Shown one piece after another: positions 1 to 4,777 of a DNA stretch of 5,155 bases. The notes under the pieces are model-generated. The model saw only the letters and a program-made list of their open reading frames with translations, did no database searches and was not told the origin of the DNA. A program made the position numbers and the translations under genes. Location of the stretch: the NCBI GenBank assembly GCA_937884995.1, contig CAKZZL010000015.1, positions 1 to 5,155 on the forward strand. Reading direction: 5' to 3'. This stretch comes from an uncultured Clostridia bacterium (GTDB lineage Bacteria; Bacillota; Clostridia; Oscillospirales; Acutalibacteraceae). How positions within the stretch are numbered: position 1 is the first letter of the stretch; each line of letters begins with the position of its first letter.

Positions 1-5
1 TTGTA

Positions 6-43
6 GGGAACTAACCGTCTATTGGGCGGTGTTTCCTTTTTCT
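6..43 (+). terminator. Hairpin with T-tract upstream of mobC
   Basis: ACCGTC (14-19) pairs with GGCGGT (25-30) around the loop TATTG, including one G-T pair. The stem extends outward through GGAAC (7-11) with GTTTCC (31-36), leaving small bulges. CTTTTTCT follows. This fits an intrinsic terminator of a gene to the left of the window. Because it lies just upstream of mobC, it could instead be an inverted repeat of the origin of transfer; no nic site could be recognised. Confidence 0.5.
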
Positions 44-72
44 ATAATCAATAATAACACTTTTTTAGGTGT

Positions 73-102
73 TTGTCAATATCATAAAAAATACAATTTA
101 CT
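73..102 (+). promoter_or_regulatory. Possible weak promoter for mobC-relaxase
   Basis: TTGTCA (73-78) and TTTACT (97-102) are 18 bp apart and could serve as -35 and -10 boxes. A better -10-like TACAAT sits at 92-97 but has no -35 at a proper distance. A start from the first pair would put the 5' end of the mRNA at about 108, exactly where the next hairpin begins. The assignment is weak. Confidence 0.25.
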
Positions 103-107
103 GCACT

Positions 108-135
108 GCTCACGATTTTGCTCGTGGGCTTTTTT
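108..135 (+). terminator. Terminator-like hairpin in the mobC leader (possible attenuator)
   Basis: GCTCACGA (108-115) pairs along all 8 positions (one G-T) with TCGTGGGC (122-129) around the loop TTTTGC, and six T follow (130-135). This is a textbook intrinsic terminator, yet the mobC RBS begins only 4 nt after the T-tract, with no room for a promoter between them. mobC mRNA must therefore run through this hairpin, which suggests conditional readthrough or a role of the hairpin in the DNA. Confidence 0.65.
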
Positions 136-138
136 ATT

Positions 139-147
139 GGAGGTGAT
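139..147 (+). promoter_or_regulatory. Ribosome binding site that fixes the mobC start
   Basis: GGAGGTGAT is a near-perfect anti-16S match placed 7 nt (counted from GGAGG) before the ATG at 151. An in-frame TTG at 118 would add 11 residues, but it lies inside the hairpin and has no RBS, so 151 is the start. Confidence 0.9.
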
Positions 148-150
148 TAT

Positions 151-525
151 ATGCCAAGACATCGTGATAAGCGGTTAAACATCCGTGTTACAGAAGCCGA
201 GCGTGACTTTATTATAAAAAATATGCAGCAAAATGGGCTGCGCAATGTAACAGATTTTTTTATCGAGTGCATTATCAAACATGAGACCGTGGTTATAAAT
301 ACTATACCGCTTTTAGCTGTCAAAAATGAACTGAATAAAATCGGTGTGAATATAAATCAGATAGCAAAAATAGCAAATACCACCCGAAATGTGGATAATG
401 CTACGCTGCTCTCACTTCAAAAAAGCATTGAAGAAATGAGGGAGATAGTCAATAAGGCGTTCACAAAGGAGGCGAAAGATGGCATACACGAAAATCGTAC
501 CGATAAAAACGGGAACGCACCTTGA
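151..525 (+). CDS. mobC: MobC-like mobilisation relaxosome protein
   Basis: A 124-residue accessory protein of the relaxosome. Proteins of this family bind DNA near the origin of transfer and help the relaxase to reach its nick site. The N-terminal part (about residues 8-43, from RLNIRVTEAE onward) has the strand-helix-helix pattern of a ribbon-helix-helix DNA-binding fold. The second part carries the MobC signature, with NKIGVNINQIAKIAN at 62-76, followed by a predicted helix to about residue 104. The length of about 120 residues is normal for the family. The start at 151 follows a strong RBS. The 3' end overlaps the relaxase gene by 47 nt in another frame, and the relaxase RBS lies inside mobC, which indicates translational coupling. 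Function rests on family resemblance plus the relaxase neighbour. The target site is not identified. Confidence 0.88.
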   Translation: MPRHRDKRLNIRVTEAERDFIIKNMQQNGLRNVTDFFIECIIKHETVVINTIPLLAVKNELNKIGVNINQIAKIANTTRNVDNATLLSLQKSIEEMREIVNKAFTKEAKDGIHENRTDKNGNAP

Positions 526-2035
526 ACAAGCGATACACTACATCTTAAACCCCGACAAGACCGAGGAAATGCTGTATGTATCAGCTTATATGTGTGATAA
601 GGATACGGCAGCGGAAGATTTCAAGGCAATTTATGACAAGGCTATCCATAAAGGAAATAATGTTGCACATCAGATAACCCTGTCTTTTTCGCCGGAAGAT
701 AAAATCAGACCGGAGCAAGCCCTTGATATGGGTCGGGAGCTTATGGAAAAGATATACCCCGATAATCAGTATGTCCTGGCTATACACAACGACAGGGAGC
801 ATTTACACGCACACATCATTGTCAATGCGGTGGATTATGTAAACTATAAGAAGATACACAGCAATAAACAATCCCTGCGGGAAATGCGTGATATATGTGA
901 TAAAATGTGCAAAGAACGTGGGCTGTCCGTTATCGAAAAGGAAACCAAAGCACACAGGAAACGCCTTATTGCAAGTATTGATGAAGCAATAGAGAAATCT
1001 TCGGGTTTTGATGATTTTATAGAAAATATGCAGCTTGCGGGTTATGAAGTTAAAATAGATAAATATCTCCACTTTCGTGGCAGGGATGAAGAAAATTTCA
1101 GAAGAAGCGACACTATGGGCGATGCCTACTCCGTTATCGGTATAAAACAGCGTTTGCAGGGCATTGATGTTCCTCGAGGTAAAAAACGCATTTATTCCGA
1201 TAAGACCATAAGAATATCCAATCGCCGCAGGTTACAGTTTGCAATAAATGATATGATGACAACTGCAAATAGTTATGAAGATATGCTTGCCCTGCTCCGA
1301 GCGGAAGGAATTGAAATAAAAATAGGCAAGCACCTCGCAATGAAACTACCCATAGGCGAAAGGTTTATAAGGGTGGAAAGCTTGGGTGAAGAATACTCCG
1401 AAAAGATGTTGAGATTTTATTTTGATAACCGTGCGGGCTACAATACACTTAAAGCCGAGCTAAAGACAGTTAAACCGACACATTTGCATAAGCCACGCAC
1501 CTATAAAGATAGGTATACTTCTATCCGCAATATTGATGTGGAAATAAGGATGTTAAATATGCTTTCCGAGAATAAAATCACAAGTATAGATGAATTGCAG
1601 GCAAAAATCGACAGTTTGAGCAAGAAAATCGAAGTATGCGACAGTAATATAAACCTTGCCAACGAAGAAATCAAGTCCCGACAGACTGTAATAAATGCTA
1701 TGCGTGAATATTGGCAGCTTAAACCGATAATTACAAAATATAAAGCCATATCGGACAGCAAAACAAGGGAGCTGTTCTATGTTGAAAATATGGCAGATAT
1801 TGAGCAGTATAACAAGGTCACGGAAATACTGAACGCAAACAAGCTACCCGATGGTACGCTGCCAAAGGCGGATCGGTTAAGAACGGAAATAGCCGAATAT
1901 AAGCAGTCCAAAGACCTTAATTATGATAATAAGGAAAGCCTAAAAACGGAGCTGCAAAAGTATGAGGTTTTGATGGGTAATATCAAAACAATTATAAAGG
2001 ATGAACCGCAAAAAGCGGAAGATGTTGAACGATAG
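479..2035 (+). CDS. MOBP-type relaxase (mobilisation nuclease)
   Basis: A 518-residue DNA strand transferase that should nick one strand at the origin of transfer, stay bound to the 5' end through a tyrosine, and lead the strand into a recipient. It opens with MAYTKIVPIKT, typical of Firmicute relaxases. Tyr21 in HYILNPDKT is the likely catalytic tyrosine (motif I). Motif III is HNDREHLHAHIIVN at 103-116, the HxDxxHxHxH metal-binding signature of the Relaxase family (PF03432). The nuclease domain covers roughly residues 1-150. The rest is charged and mainly helical, with a likely coiled coil at about 370-410 and another near 480-505. RBS AAAGGAGG (465-472) is 6 nt before the ATG. The reading frame is intact with all key residues, so it may be active. 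It resembles relaxases of Tn1549-like and clostridial mobilisable elements; the exact subfamily is not assigned. Confidence 0.92.
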   Translation: MAYTKIVPIKTGTHLEQAIHYILNPDKTEEMLYVSAYMCDKDTAAEDFKAIYDKAIHKGNNVAHQITLSFSPEDKIRPEQALDMGRELMEKIYPDNQYVLAIHNDREHLHAHIIVNAVDYVNYKKIHSNKQSLREMRDICDKMCKERGLSVIEKETKAHRKRLIASIDEAIEKSSGFDDFIENMQLAGYEVKIDKYLHFRGRDEENFRRSDTMGDAYSVIGIKQRLQGIDVPRGKKRIYSDKTIRISNRRRLQFAINDMMTTANSYEDMLALLRAEGIEIKIGKHLAMKLPIGERFIRVESLGEEYSEKMLRFYFDNRAGYNTLKAELKTVKPTHLHKPRTYKDRYTSIRNIDVEIRMLNMLSENKITSIDELQAKIDSLSKKIEVCDSNINLANEEIKSRQTVINAMREYWQLKPIITKYKAISDSKTRELFYVENMADIEQYNKVTEILNANKLPDGTLPKADRLRTEIAEYKQSKDLNYDNKESLKTELQKYEVLMGNIKTIIKDEPQKAEDVER

Positions 2036-2040
2036 TATAT

Positions 2041-2076
2041 GACGGTGGGCATTTTGCCCGCTGTCTTATTTTTTTT
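2041..2076 (+). terminator. Strong intrinsic terminator after the relaxase gene
   Basis: GACGGTGGGC (2041-2050) pairs at all ten positions, with wobbles, to GCCCGCTGTC (2056-2065) around ATTTT, and is followed by TTATTTTTTTT. It begins 5 nt after the relaxase stop codon and ends the mobC-relaxase transcript. Confidence 0.92.
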
Positions 2077-2108
2077 GTAAATTTTGTATACAAATTGCAG
2101 TTTTGTGA

Positions 2109-2137
2109 TTGATACTTTGTTAAATATATGGTACAAT
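2109..2137 (+). promoter_or_regulatory. Promoter for the hsdM remnant
   Basis: TTGATA (2109-2114) and TACAAT (2132-2137) are separated by 17 bp, and TGG (2129-2131) directly before the -10 forms an extended -10. This is the best sigma-A-type promoter in the window. It would start transcription near 2144, giving a leader of about 100 nt before the hsdM start. A 12-bp perfect palindrome, TTTGTATACAAA (2083-2094), lies just upstream of the -35. Confidence 0.75.
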
Positions 2138-2246
2138 TAAATATATAACAAATATTATATTTATCTCTTCGGACAATGTACGGAATAACATCATCTTCGT
2201 TGAGAAAAGAACAAAAAGAACTTAACAAAACAGGGAGGAGACGGCA

Positions 2247-2991
2247 ATGGCTGCAAATGAAAACAGTAAAGACCTTTTAAGCGTTCTTTGGGCAGGTGCG
2301 GATATTCTGCGCGGCAAAATGGACGCTAATGAATATAAAAACTATCTGCTTGGTATCGTATTCTATAAGTTTCTGTCCGATACGTTTCTGACACACGTTT
2401 ATGACCTTCTCAATAACGAAAAGCCCGAATCTATGGCAGAAGCACAGGCAGCATACGAAGAAGTTTACAGCACCGAAGATGCCGCGGAGCTTTTAGAGGA
2501 CATCAAGGAGAGCTACCACTATACTATCGAGCCTGAGCTTAATATACTAAACTTGCAAAGGCGGCAAGCAAGAATGCTTTTCAGCGTGAAATGCTGAAAA
2601 AGGCATTCAATCATGTGGAGCAGTCCGATCCTATCTTTGCAAATCTGTTCGCTGATGTTGACCTCTACTCCACAAGACTCGGCTCCGGTGAGCAGAAGCA
2701 GTCTGCTACCGTTGCGGAAGTTGTCAAGAAGATCAATGAAGCCGACCTGCTGAACCATGAGGGCGATGTTCTCGGTGATGCTTACGAATATCTTATCGGT
2801 CAGTTTGCAAGTGAAACAGGAAAGAAAGCCGGAGAATTCTATACACCGCAGGCAGTTTCACAGATCCTTACCCGTGTTGCTATTCAGGGACAGGAAGACA
2901 AGCAGGGACTTTTGGTATACGATGCTGCTATGGGTTCGGGTTCGCCTGCTGTAACACCTGAAAACACAGTAAACAAGCCGATTATGTAAAA
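2247..2991 (+). pseudogene. hsdM: Type I restriction-modification methyltransferase subunit, frameshifted and truncated
   Basis: An intact HsdM of roughly 500 residues would methylate adenine in the recognition site as part of an HsdM2S complex. The start is genuine: GGGAGGAG precedes ATG 2247. Residues 1-98 show the HsdM N-terminal helical domain (SVLWAGADILRGKMDANEYK, then FYKFLSDTF). At about 2541 one base of a codon is missing (CTT-AA-TAT where CTT-ACN-TAT is expected), which shifts the frame. The second frame then carries the family continuation: TKLAKAASKNAFQREML, LGDAYEYLIGQFA, GEFYTPQAVSQILTR and the SAM-binding motif I AAMGSGS near 2927-2944. A second one-base loss at 2945-2952 and a TGA at 2959-2961 follow. 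HsdM-like residues (KHSK, DYVK) can still be read to about 2991. The catalytic NPPF/Y motif, the C-terminal half, hsdS and hsdR are absent, so it is dead. Confidence 0.88.
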
Positions 2992-3180
2992 TTAAAACAA
3001 CTACGGTGGTCATGTTAAAAATCGTCGCTGTAGGTCTATTTTTATCAATAACTCATTGAAGTTAAAAAAGGAAGACGGACAGATAATATCCATATTCTAA
3101 GTGAAGGCATGGTGTGCAATATTATGGAGCAAATCAGGCTTATTCACAAGTGCGATCATTTCAAATCAGCAAGTTATAAA
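2992..3180. other. Unassigned decayed DNA after hsdM
   Basis: No gene with a supported start was found here. Two short open stretches in different frames adjoin each other (2999-3097, containing HVKNRRCRSIF, and 3052-3186, containing ILSEGMVCNIMEQIRL). This is the pattern of an old coding region broken by a frameshift, but neither stretch could be matched to a family. No RBS precedes either one. Confidence 0.35.
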
Positions 3181-3260
3181 TGCGGCTGAATATCGGCAAA
3201 GAACATATAAACACATCCGCAGGGGAAATTATTTGGTTGCCCCGGTGGGGTGCTTTTTTT
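3181..3260 (+). terminator. Attenuator-like terminator with a competing upstream strand
   Basis: CCCC (3240-3243) pairs with GGGG (3247-3250), extended by two wobble pairs (TG with TG), and is followed by GC and seven T (3254-3260). Upstream, GGGG at 3222-3225 can pair with the same CCCC and would block the terminator. TGCGG (3181-3185) can also pair with CCGCA (3217-3221). An RBS and a short ORF follow within 12-20 nt. This layout suits transcription attenuation, but the competing stems are short. Confidence 0.5.
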
Positions 3261-3279
3261 ATGTCTTGTCGGAGGTATA

Positions 3280-3354
3280 GTGATTTACGATAGTGCTTTT
3301 CCCTGTAAATCCGCAAGGGTATATTTACAAGCGGAAAACTCGAAAGAATATTGA
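3280..3354 (+). CDS. Possible 24-codon leader peptide
   Basis: CGGAGG (3270-3275) is followed after 4 nt by GTG (3280), which opens a 24-codon frame ending in TGA at 3352. The peptide begins MIYDSAFPCKSARVY (GTG read as Met) and ends ENSKEY. It follows directly on a terminator-like hairpin, and its own sequence contains a second hairpin (3297-3338). That arrangement resembles leader peptides that control attenuation of resistance or stress genes in Gram-positive bacteria. The spacing from RBS to start is short and the start is GTG, so translation is uncertain. No gene that it could regulate lies immediately downstream, so it may be an orphaned leader. Confidence 0.25.
   Translation: MIYDSAFPCKSARVYLQAENSKEY
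3297..3338 (+). repeat. Bulged inverted repeat with possible pseudoknot
   Basis: TTTTCC (3297-3302) pairs with GGAAAA (3333-3338), and TGTAAAT (3304-3310) with ATTTACA (3323-3329), giving 13 base pairs with a 12-nt loop. CCGC in the loop (3311-3314) can alternatively pair with GCGG just outside the inner stem (3331-3334), a pseudoknot-type arrangement. No T-tract follows, so it is not a terminator. Confidence 0.55.
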
Positions 3355-3379
3355 CTAATTCCGATTTATAAGTTAATAT
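3351..3379 (+). promoter_or_regulatory. Promoter for the candidate small RNA
   Basis: TTGACT (3351-3356, 5 of 6 consensus bases) and TAATAT (3374-3379) are 17 bp apart. A start about 7-8 nt downstream falls on GGG at 3387, just before a hairpin. A perfect TATAAT at 3380-3385 lies too far (23 bp) from this -35. Confidence 0.55.
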
Positions 3380-3386
3380 TATAATA

Positions 3387-3510
3387 GGGTTGATATTTGG
3401 AAAATGTTTTTGGCTATCAACTAAAAGTCTAAATGATTTTGAAAAAAAGGATGCCAAGTTATGCAAAACAACGCATTCTCTGGCAAGTAAAGCATAACTG
3501 CGCCTTTTTT
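3387..3510 (+). ncRNA. Candidate small RNA of about 124 nt
   Basis: A promoter, a structured 5' end and an intrinsic terminator line up without a convincing ORF between them. The 5' domain is a perfect 7-bp stem, GTTGATA (3389-3395) with TATCAAC (3415-3421), and a 19-nt loop. An A-rich linker follows. The 3' domain is a terminator: AGTTATGC (3457-3464) pairs perfectly with GCATAACT (3492-3499). The stem extends through GG-TGC with GCGCC across small bulges, and T6 (3505-3510) follows. I do not recognise the family; it does not look like 6S, SRP RNA, tmRNA or a known riboswitch. A 39-codon ORF from ATG 3433 overlaps it but has no RBS. Confidence 0.45.
3449..3510 (+). terminator. Intrinsic terminator with long loop and alternative pairings
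   Basis: The main stem is AGTTATGC (3457-3464) with GCATAACT (3492-3499), extended by GG-TGC with GCGCC and ending in six T. The 27-nt loop holds TGGCA (3481-3485), complementary to TGCCA (3452-3456) just outside the stem. It also holds GCATTCT (3473-3479), complementary to AGGATGC (3448-3454). Either pairing would change how the terminator folds. Confidence 0.65.
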
Positions 3511-3532
3511 ATAATTTCATATGGTAATACAG

Positions 3533-3567
3533 TGTACTCAACGGAAAACTAAAGTCATGTGAGTACA
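3533..3567 (+). promoter_or_regulatory. Inverted repeat overlapping a -10-like box, possible operator
   Basis: TGTACTCA (3533-3540) and TGAGTACA (3560-3567) are perfect inverted copies 19 nt apart. The right arm overlaps TACAAT (3564-3569), and another -10-like TATACT lies at 3575-3580; neither has a good -35. The position 60-90 nt before the ORF at 3626 suits an operator controlling that ORF, but the regulator is unknown. Confidence 0.4.
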
Positions 3568-3625
3568 ATTTATGTATACTGTGAAAAATATGATTCAGGA
3601 AAATTTTATTTAGGAGAAAACGCTT

Positions 3626-4384
3626 ATGAAACACAAATTTAAAAAAGCGGCGGCATTCGTGCTGGCTATGGTTATCTCAGCGGGCGCTGTGCCGTTTCGG
3701 CCTGTTTCCGATCTCATTATTGCGCCGCTCACGGTGAATGCGGCGACAGGAAACTCGATCGACTATGTGGACGCAAACGGTACGGCCCAGGATCCTGTGG
3801 ATTGCACGGTGGTCAGCTCGGAGGGTTTGTCGGGTGGCCACGTCTTTGAGGAAGGCTGGTATGCTGTGACCGATGACGTGACCATCAGTGCAGGTATGAT
3901 CGTCTGGCGCAACACCAACCTTATCCTATGTGACGGTGCAACACTTACCGCAAATGACGGAATATGGGTGCAGTCCGGCGCTACATTTACCATCTGGGCG
4001 CAGTCCGACGGTGAAAACATGGGCAAGATCGTTACAACAGGCGGCGAAAGCAAAGCGGGCATCGGCGGTATCAAGGATGAAAACTGCGGCACTGTCATCA
4101 TCAACGGCGGTCATATCGAGGAGGTTGCGAAGGCGGTTTCCGAAGCAGGAGCGACAATATACAACATCATACCGCTGATTGCTCAGTATGAGCTTAAGGA
4201 TGCGAGAGAGCCGTCATGTATCGAGATAGACGGAGCAAGGACAAGGGCAGGACAATACATAGACGTGTTCAGGCATTGTCAGAGATGCCGTGCAGACGCG
4301 GTCGGAATCCCCGGTAAGCTGGAGATAGGGGATAGAATTTATCAGAGGAGGCTGGAGCCGGAGAATACATTTTCGCATGGGTAA
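3626..4384 (+). CDS. Chimeric ORF: secreted surface-type protein fused to the NifB C-terminus
   Basis: This 252-residue frame joins two unrelated proteins. Residues 1-39 are a signal peptide: basic MKHKFKK, a hydrophobic core at about 8-22, and a likely cut after VNA (37-39). Residues 40-162 resemble the beta-rich N-terminal region of large Clostridia surface proteins (GWYAVTDDVTISAG, NLILCDGATLTA, AGIGG, CGTVIINGG). From about residue 163 the sequence is NifB (HIEEVAKAVSEAGA, then FRHCQRCRADAVGIPG, ending ENTFSHG). Ile codons change from mostly ATC before the switch to many ATA after it, as in the genes downstream. The start has AGGAG (3612-3616) 9 nt upstream. The product would be exported yet carry a fragment of a cytoplasmic enzyme that lacks the radical-SAM cysteines, so neither activity is expected. 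It probably arose by deletion, recombination or misassembly. Confidence 0.85.
   Translation: MKHKFKKAAAFVLAMVISAGAVPFRPVSDLIIAPLTVNAATGNSIDYVDANGTAQDPVDCTVVSSEGLSGGHVFEEGWYAVTDDVTISAGMIVWRNTNLILCDGATLTANDGIWVQSGATFTIWAQSDGENMGKIVTTGGESKAGIGGIKDENCGTVIINGGHIEEVAKAVSEAGATIYNIIPLIAQYELKDAREPSCIEIDGARTRAGQYIDVFRHCQRCRADAVGIPGKLEIGDRIYQRRLEPENTFSHG
4112..4384 (+). pseudogene. nifB: 3' remnant of nifB (nitrogenase cofactor radical-SAM enzyme)
   Basis: About 90 codons encode the C-terminal end of NifB, which makes the NifB-co precursor (an 8Fe-9S-C cluster) of the nitrogenase active-site cofactor. Recognisable parts are HIEEVAKAVSEAGA, YNIIPLI, REPSC, and the hallmark HCQRCRADAVG near the end. The N-terminal two thirds, including the CxxxCxxC cluster motif, is missing and is replaced in frame by the surface-protein sequence. 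The protein ends at ENTFSHG without the NifX-like domain that many proteobacterial NifB proteins carry; that domain is encoded by the separate next gene. The remnant has no RBS or start of its own. Confidence in the family is high from the CRADAVG motif and the gene context. Confidence 0.85.
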
Positions 4385-4412
4385 GGGACATTAAGTACAG
4401 GAGGAAAGAAGG

Positions 4413-4763
4413 ATGGCAAAACTGGCGATAGCCACTTCAGACGGAAAGGTTGTAAACCGTCATTTCGGCAGGGCAGATACATTTCTGATCATGGATATAG
4501 ATATAGACGACGGTTCATGGAAAGCCGTTGAGAGCAGGAAGGTTGAGCCGGTCTGTATAGGCAGAGACCACAATGATGACAGGCTGCTCAAAAACGCCGC
4601 TGCTTTTTCGGATTGTGAATATATGCTGGTGGCAAAAATAGGGATGTCGGCGGCAAATGCAGTGGAGAGCTTCGGTGTACAGGTTTTTGAAATGCCGATG
4701 CTGATACCGGATGCGATAGATAAGATGAGAAGATATGTTCAGGTACAGAATCTATTTTTATAA
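4413..4763 (+). CDS. NifX / NifB C-domain family protein (iron-molybdenum cofactor carrier type)
   Basis: A 116-residue protein of the dinitrogenase iron-molybdenum cofactor family (PF02579: NifX, NifY, VnfX and the C-terminal domain of NifB). Members bind NifB-co or cofactor intermediates in the cytoplasm and pass them to the assembly scaffold. It starts MAKLAIATSDGKVVNRHFGRADTF. The HFGRA segment at 17-21 is the family's conserved loop with a probable ligand His17. MLVAKIGMSAA at 71-81 matches the second conserved segment, and the C-terminal helix has PDAIDKMRR. The length equals a single domain. AGGAGG (4399-4404) lies 8 nt before the ATG, 28 nt after the nifB-type ORF, so the genes form one transcription unit. 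It is complete with no visible defect. Which NifX/NifY-type role it plays cannot be told from sequence alone. Confidence 0.85.
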   Translation: MAKLAIATSDGKVVNRHFGRADTFLIMDIDIDDGSWKAVESRKVEPVCIGRDHNDDRLLKNAAAFSDCEYMLVAKIGMSAANAVESFGVQVFEMPMLIPDAIDKMRRYVQVQNLFL

Positions 4764-4777
4764 ATAAGGAGGATAAG

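Larger units (their letters stand above)
1..2076 (+). mobile_element. Mobilisation module of an integrative mobilisable element or plasmid-derived island
   Basis: This stretch holds a leader with hairpins, mobC, an overlapping relaxase gene and a closing terminator. Together these are the minimal DNA-processing set of a mobilisable element. No integrase, coupling protein or type IV secretion gene is visible, so the element would need a helper for transfer if it is still active. The left boundary lies outside the window and the right boundary is unknown: the hsdM remnant that follows could be cargo of the same element. Both mobilisation genes are intact, so this part may still be functional even though the DNA to its right is decayed. 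No flanking direct repeat was found by eye. Confidence 0.6.

Noticed and set aside
118..150. Upstream TTG start extending mobC by 11 residues
   Set aside because: It lies inside a hairpin with no RBS in front, whereas ATG 151 has an excellent RBS.
2757..2954. 65-codon ORF overlapping the second half of hsdM
   Set aside because: It is a shadow frame of hsdM, whose family motifs are clear in the other frame.
3101..3280. GTG-started frame of about 60 codons
   Set aside because: It has no RBS, runs through the attenuator hairpin, and its composition does not look coding.
3380..3385. Perfect TATAAT as the small-RNA -10 box
   Set aside because: It is 23 bp from the TTGACT -35 and has no other -35 at a proper distance; TAATAT at 3374-3379 has the right 17-bp spacing.
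3161..3466. 101-codon ORF on the minus strand
   Set aside because: It has no RBS before its ATG, no recognisable domain, and runs antisense to a terminator, a promoter and several hairpins that explain the plus strand better.
3433..3552. 39-codon ORF starting ATG ATT TTG
   Set aside because: No RBS precedes it and it reads straight through a strong terminator hairpin and T-tract; the small-RNA reading is preferred.
3763..4114. Minus-strand ORFs opposite the surface-protein part
   Set aside because: They are shadows of the plus-strand gene, with no RBS and no family signal.
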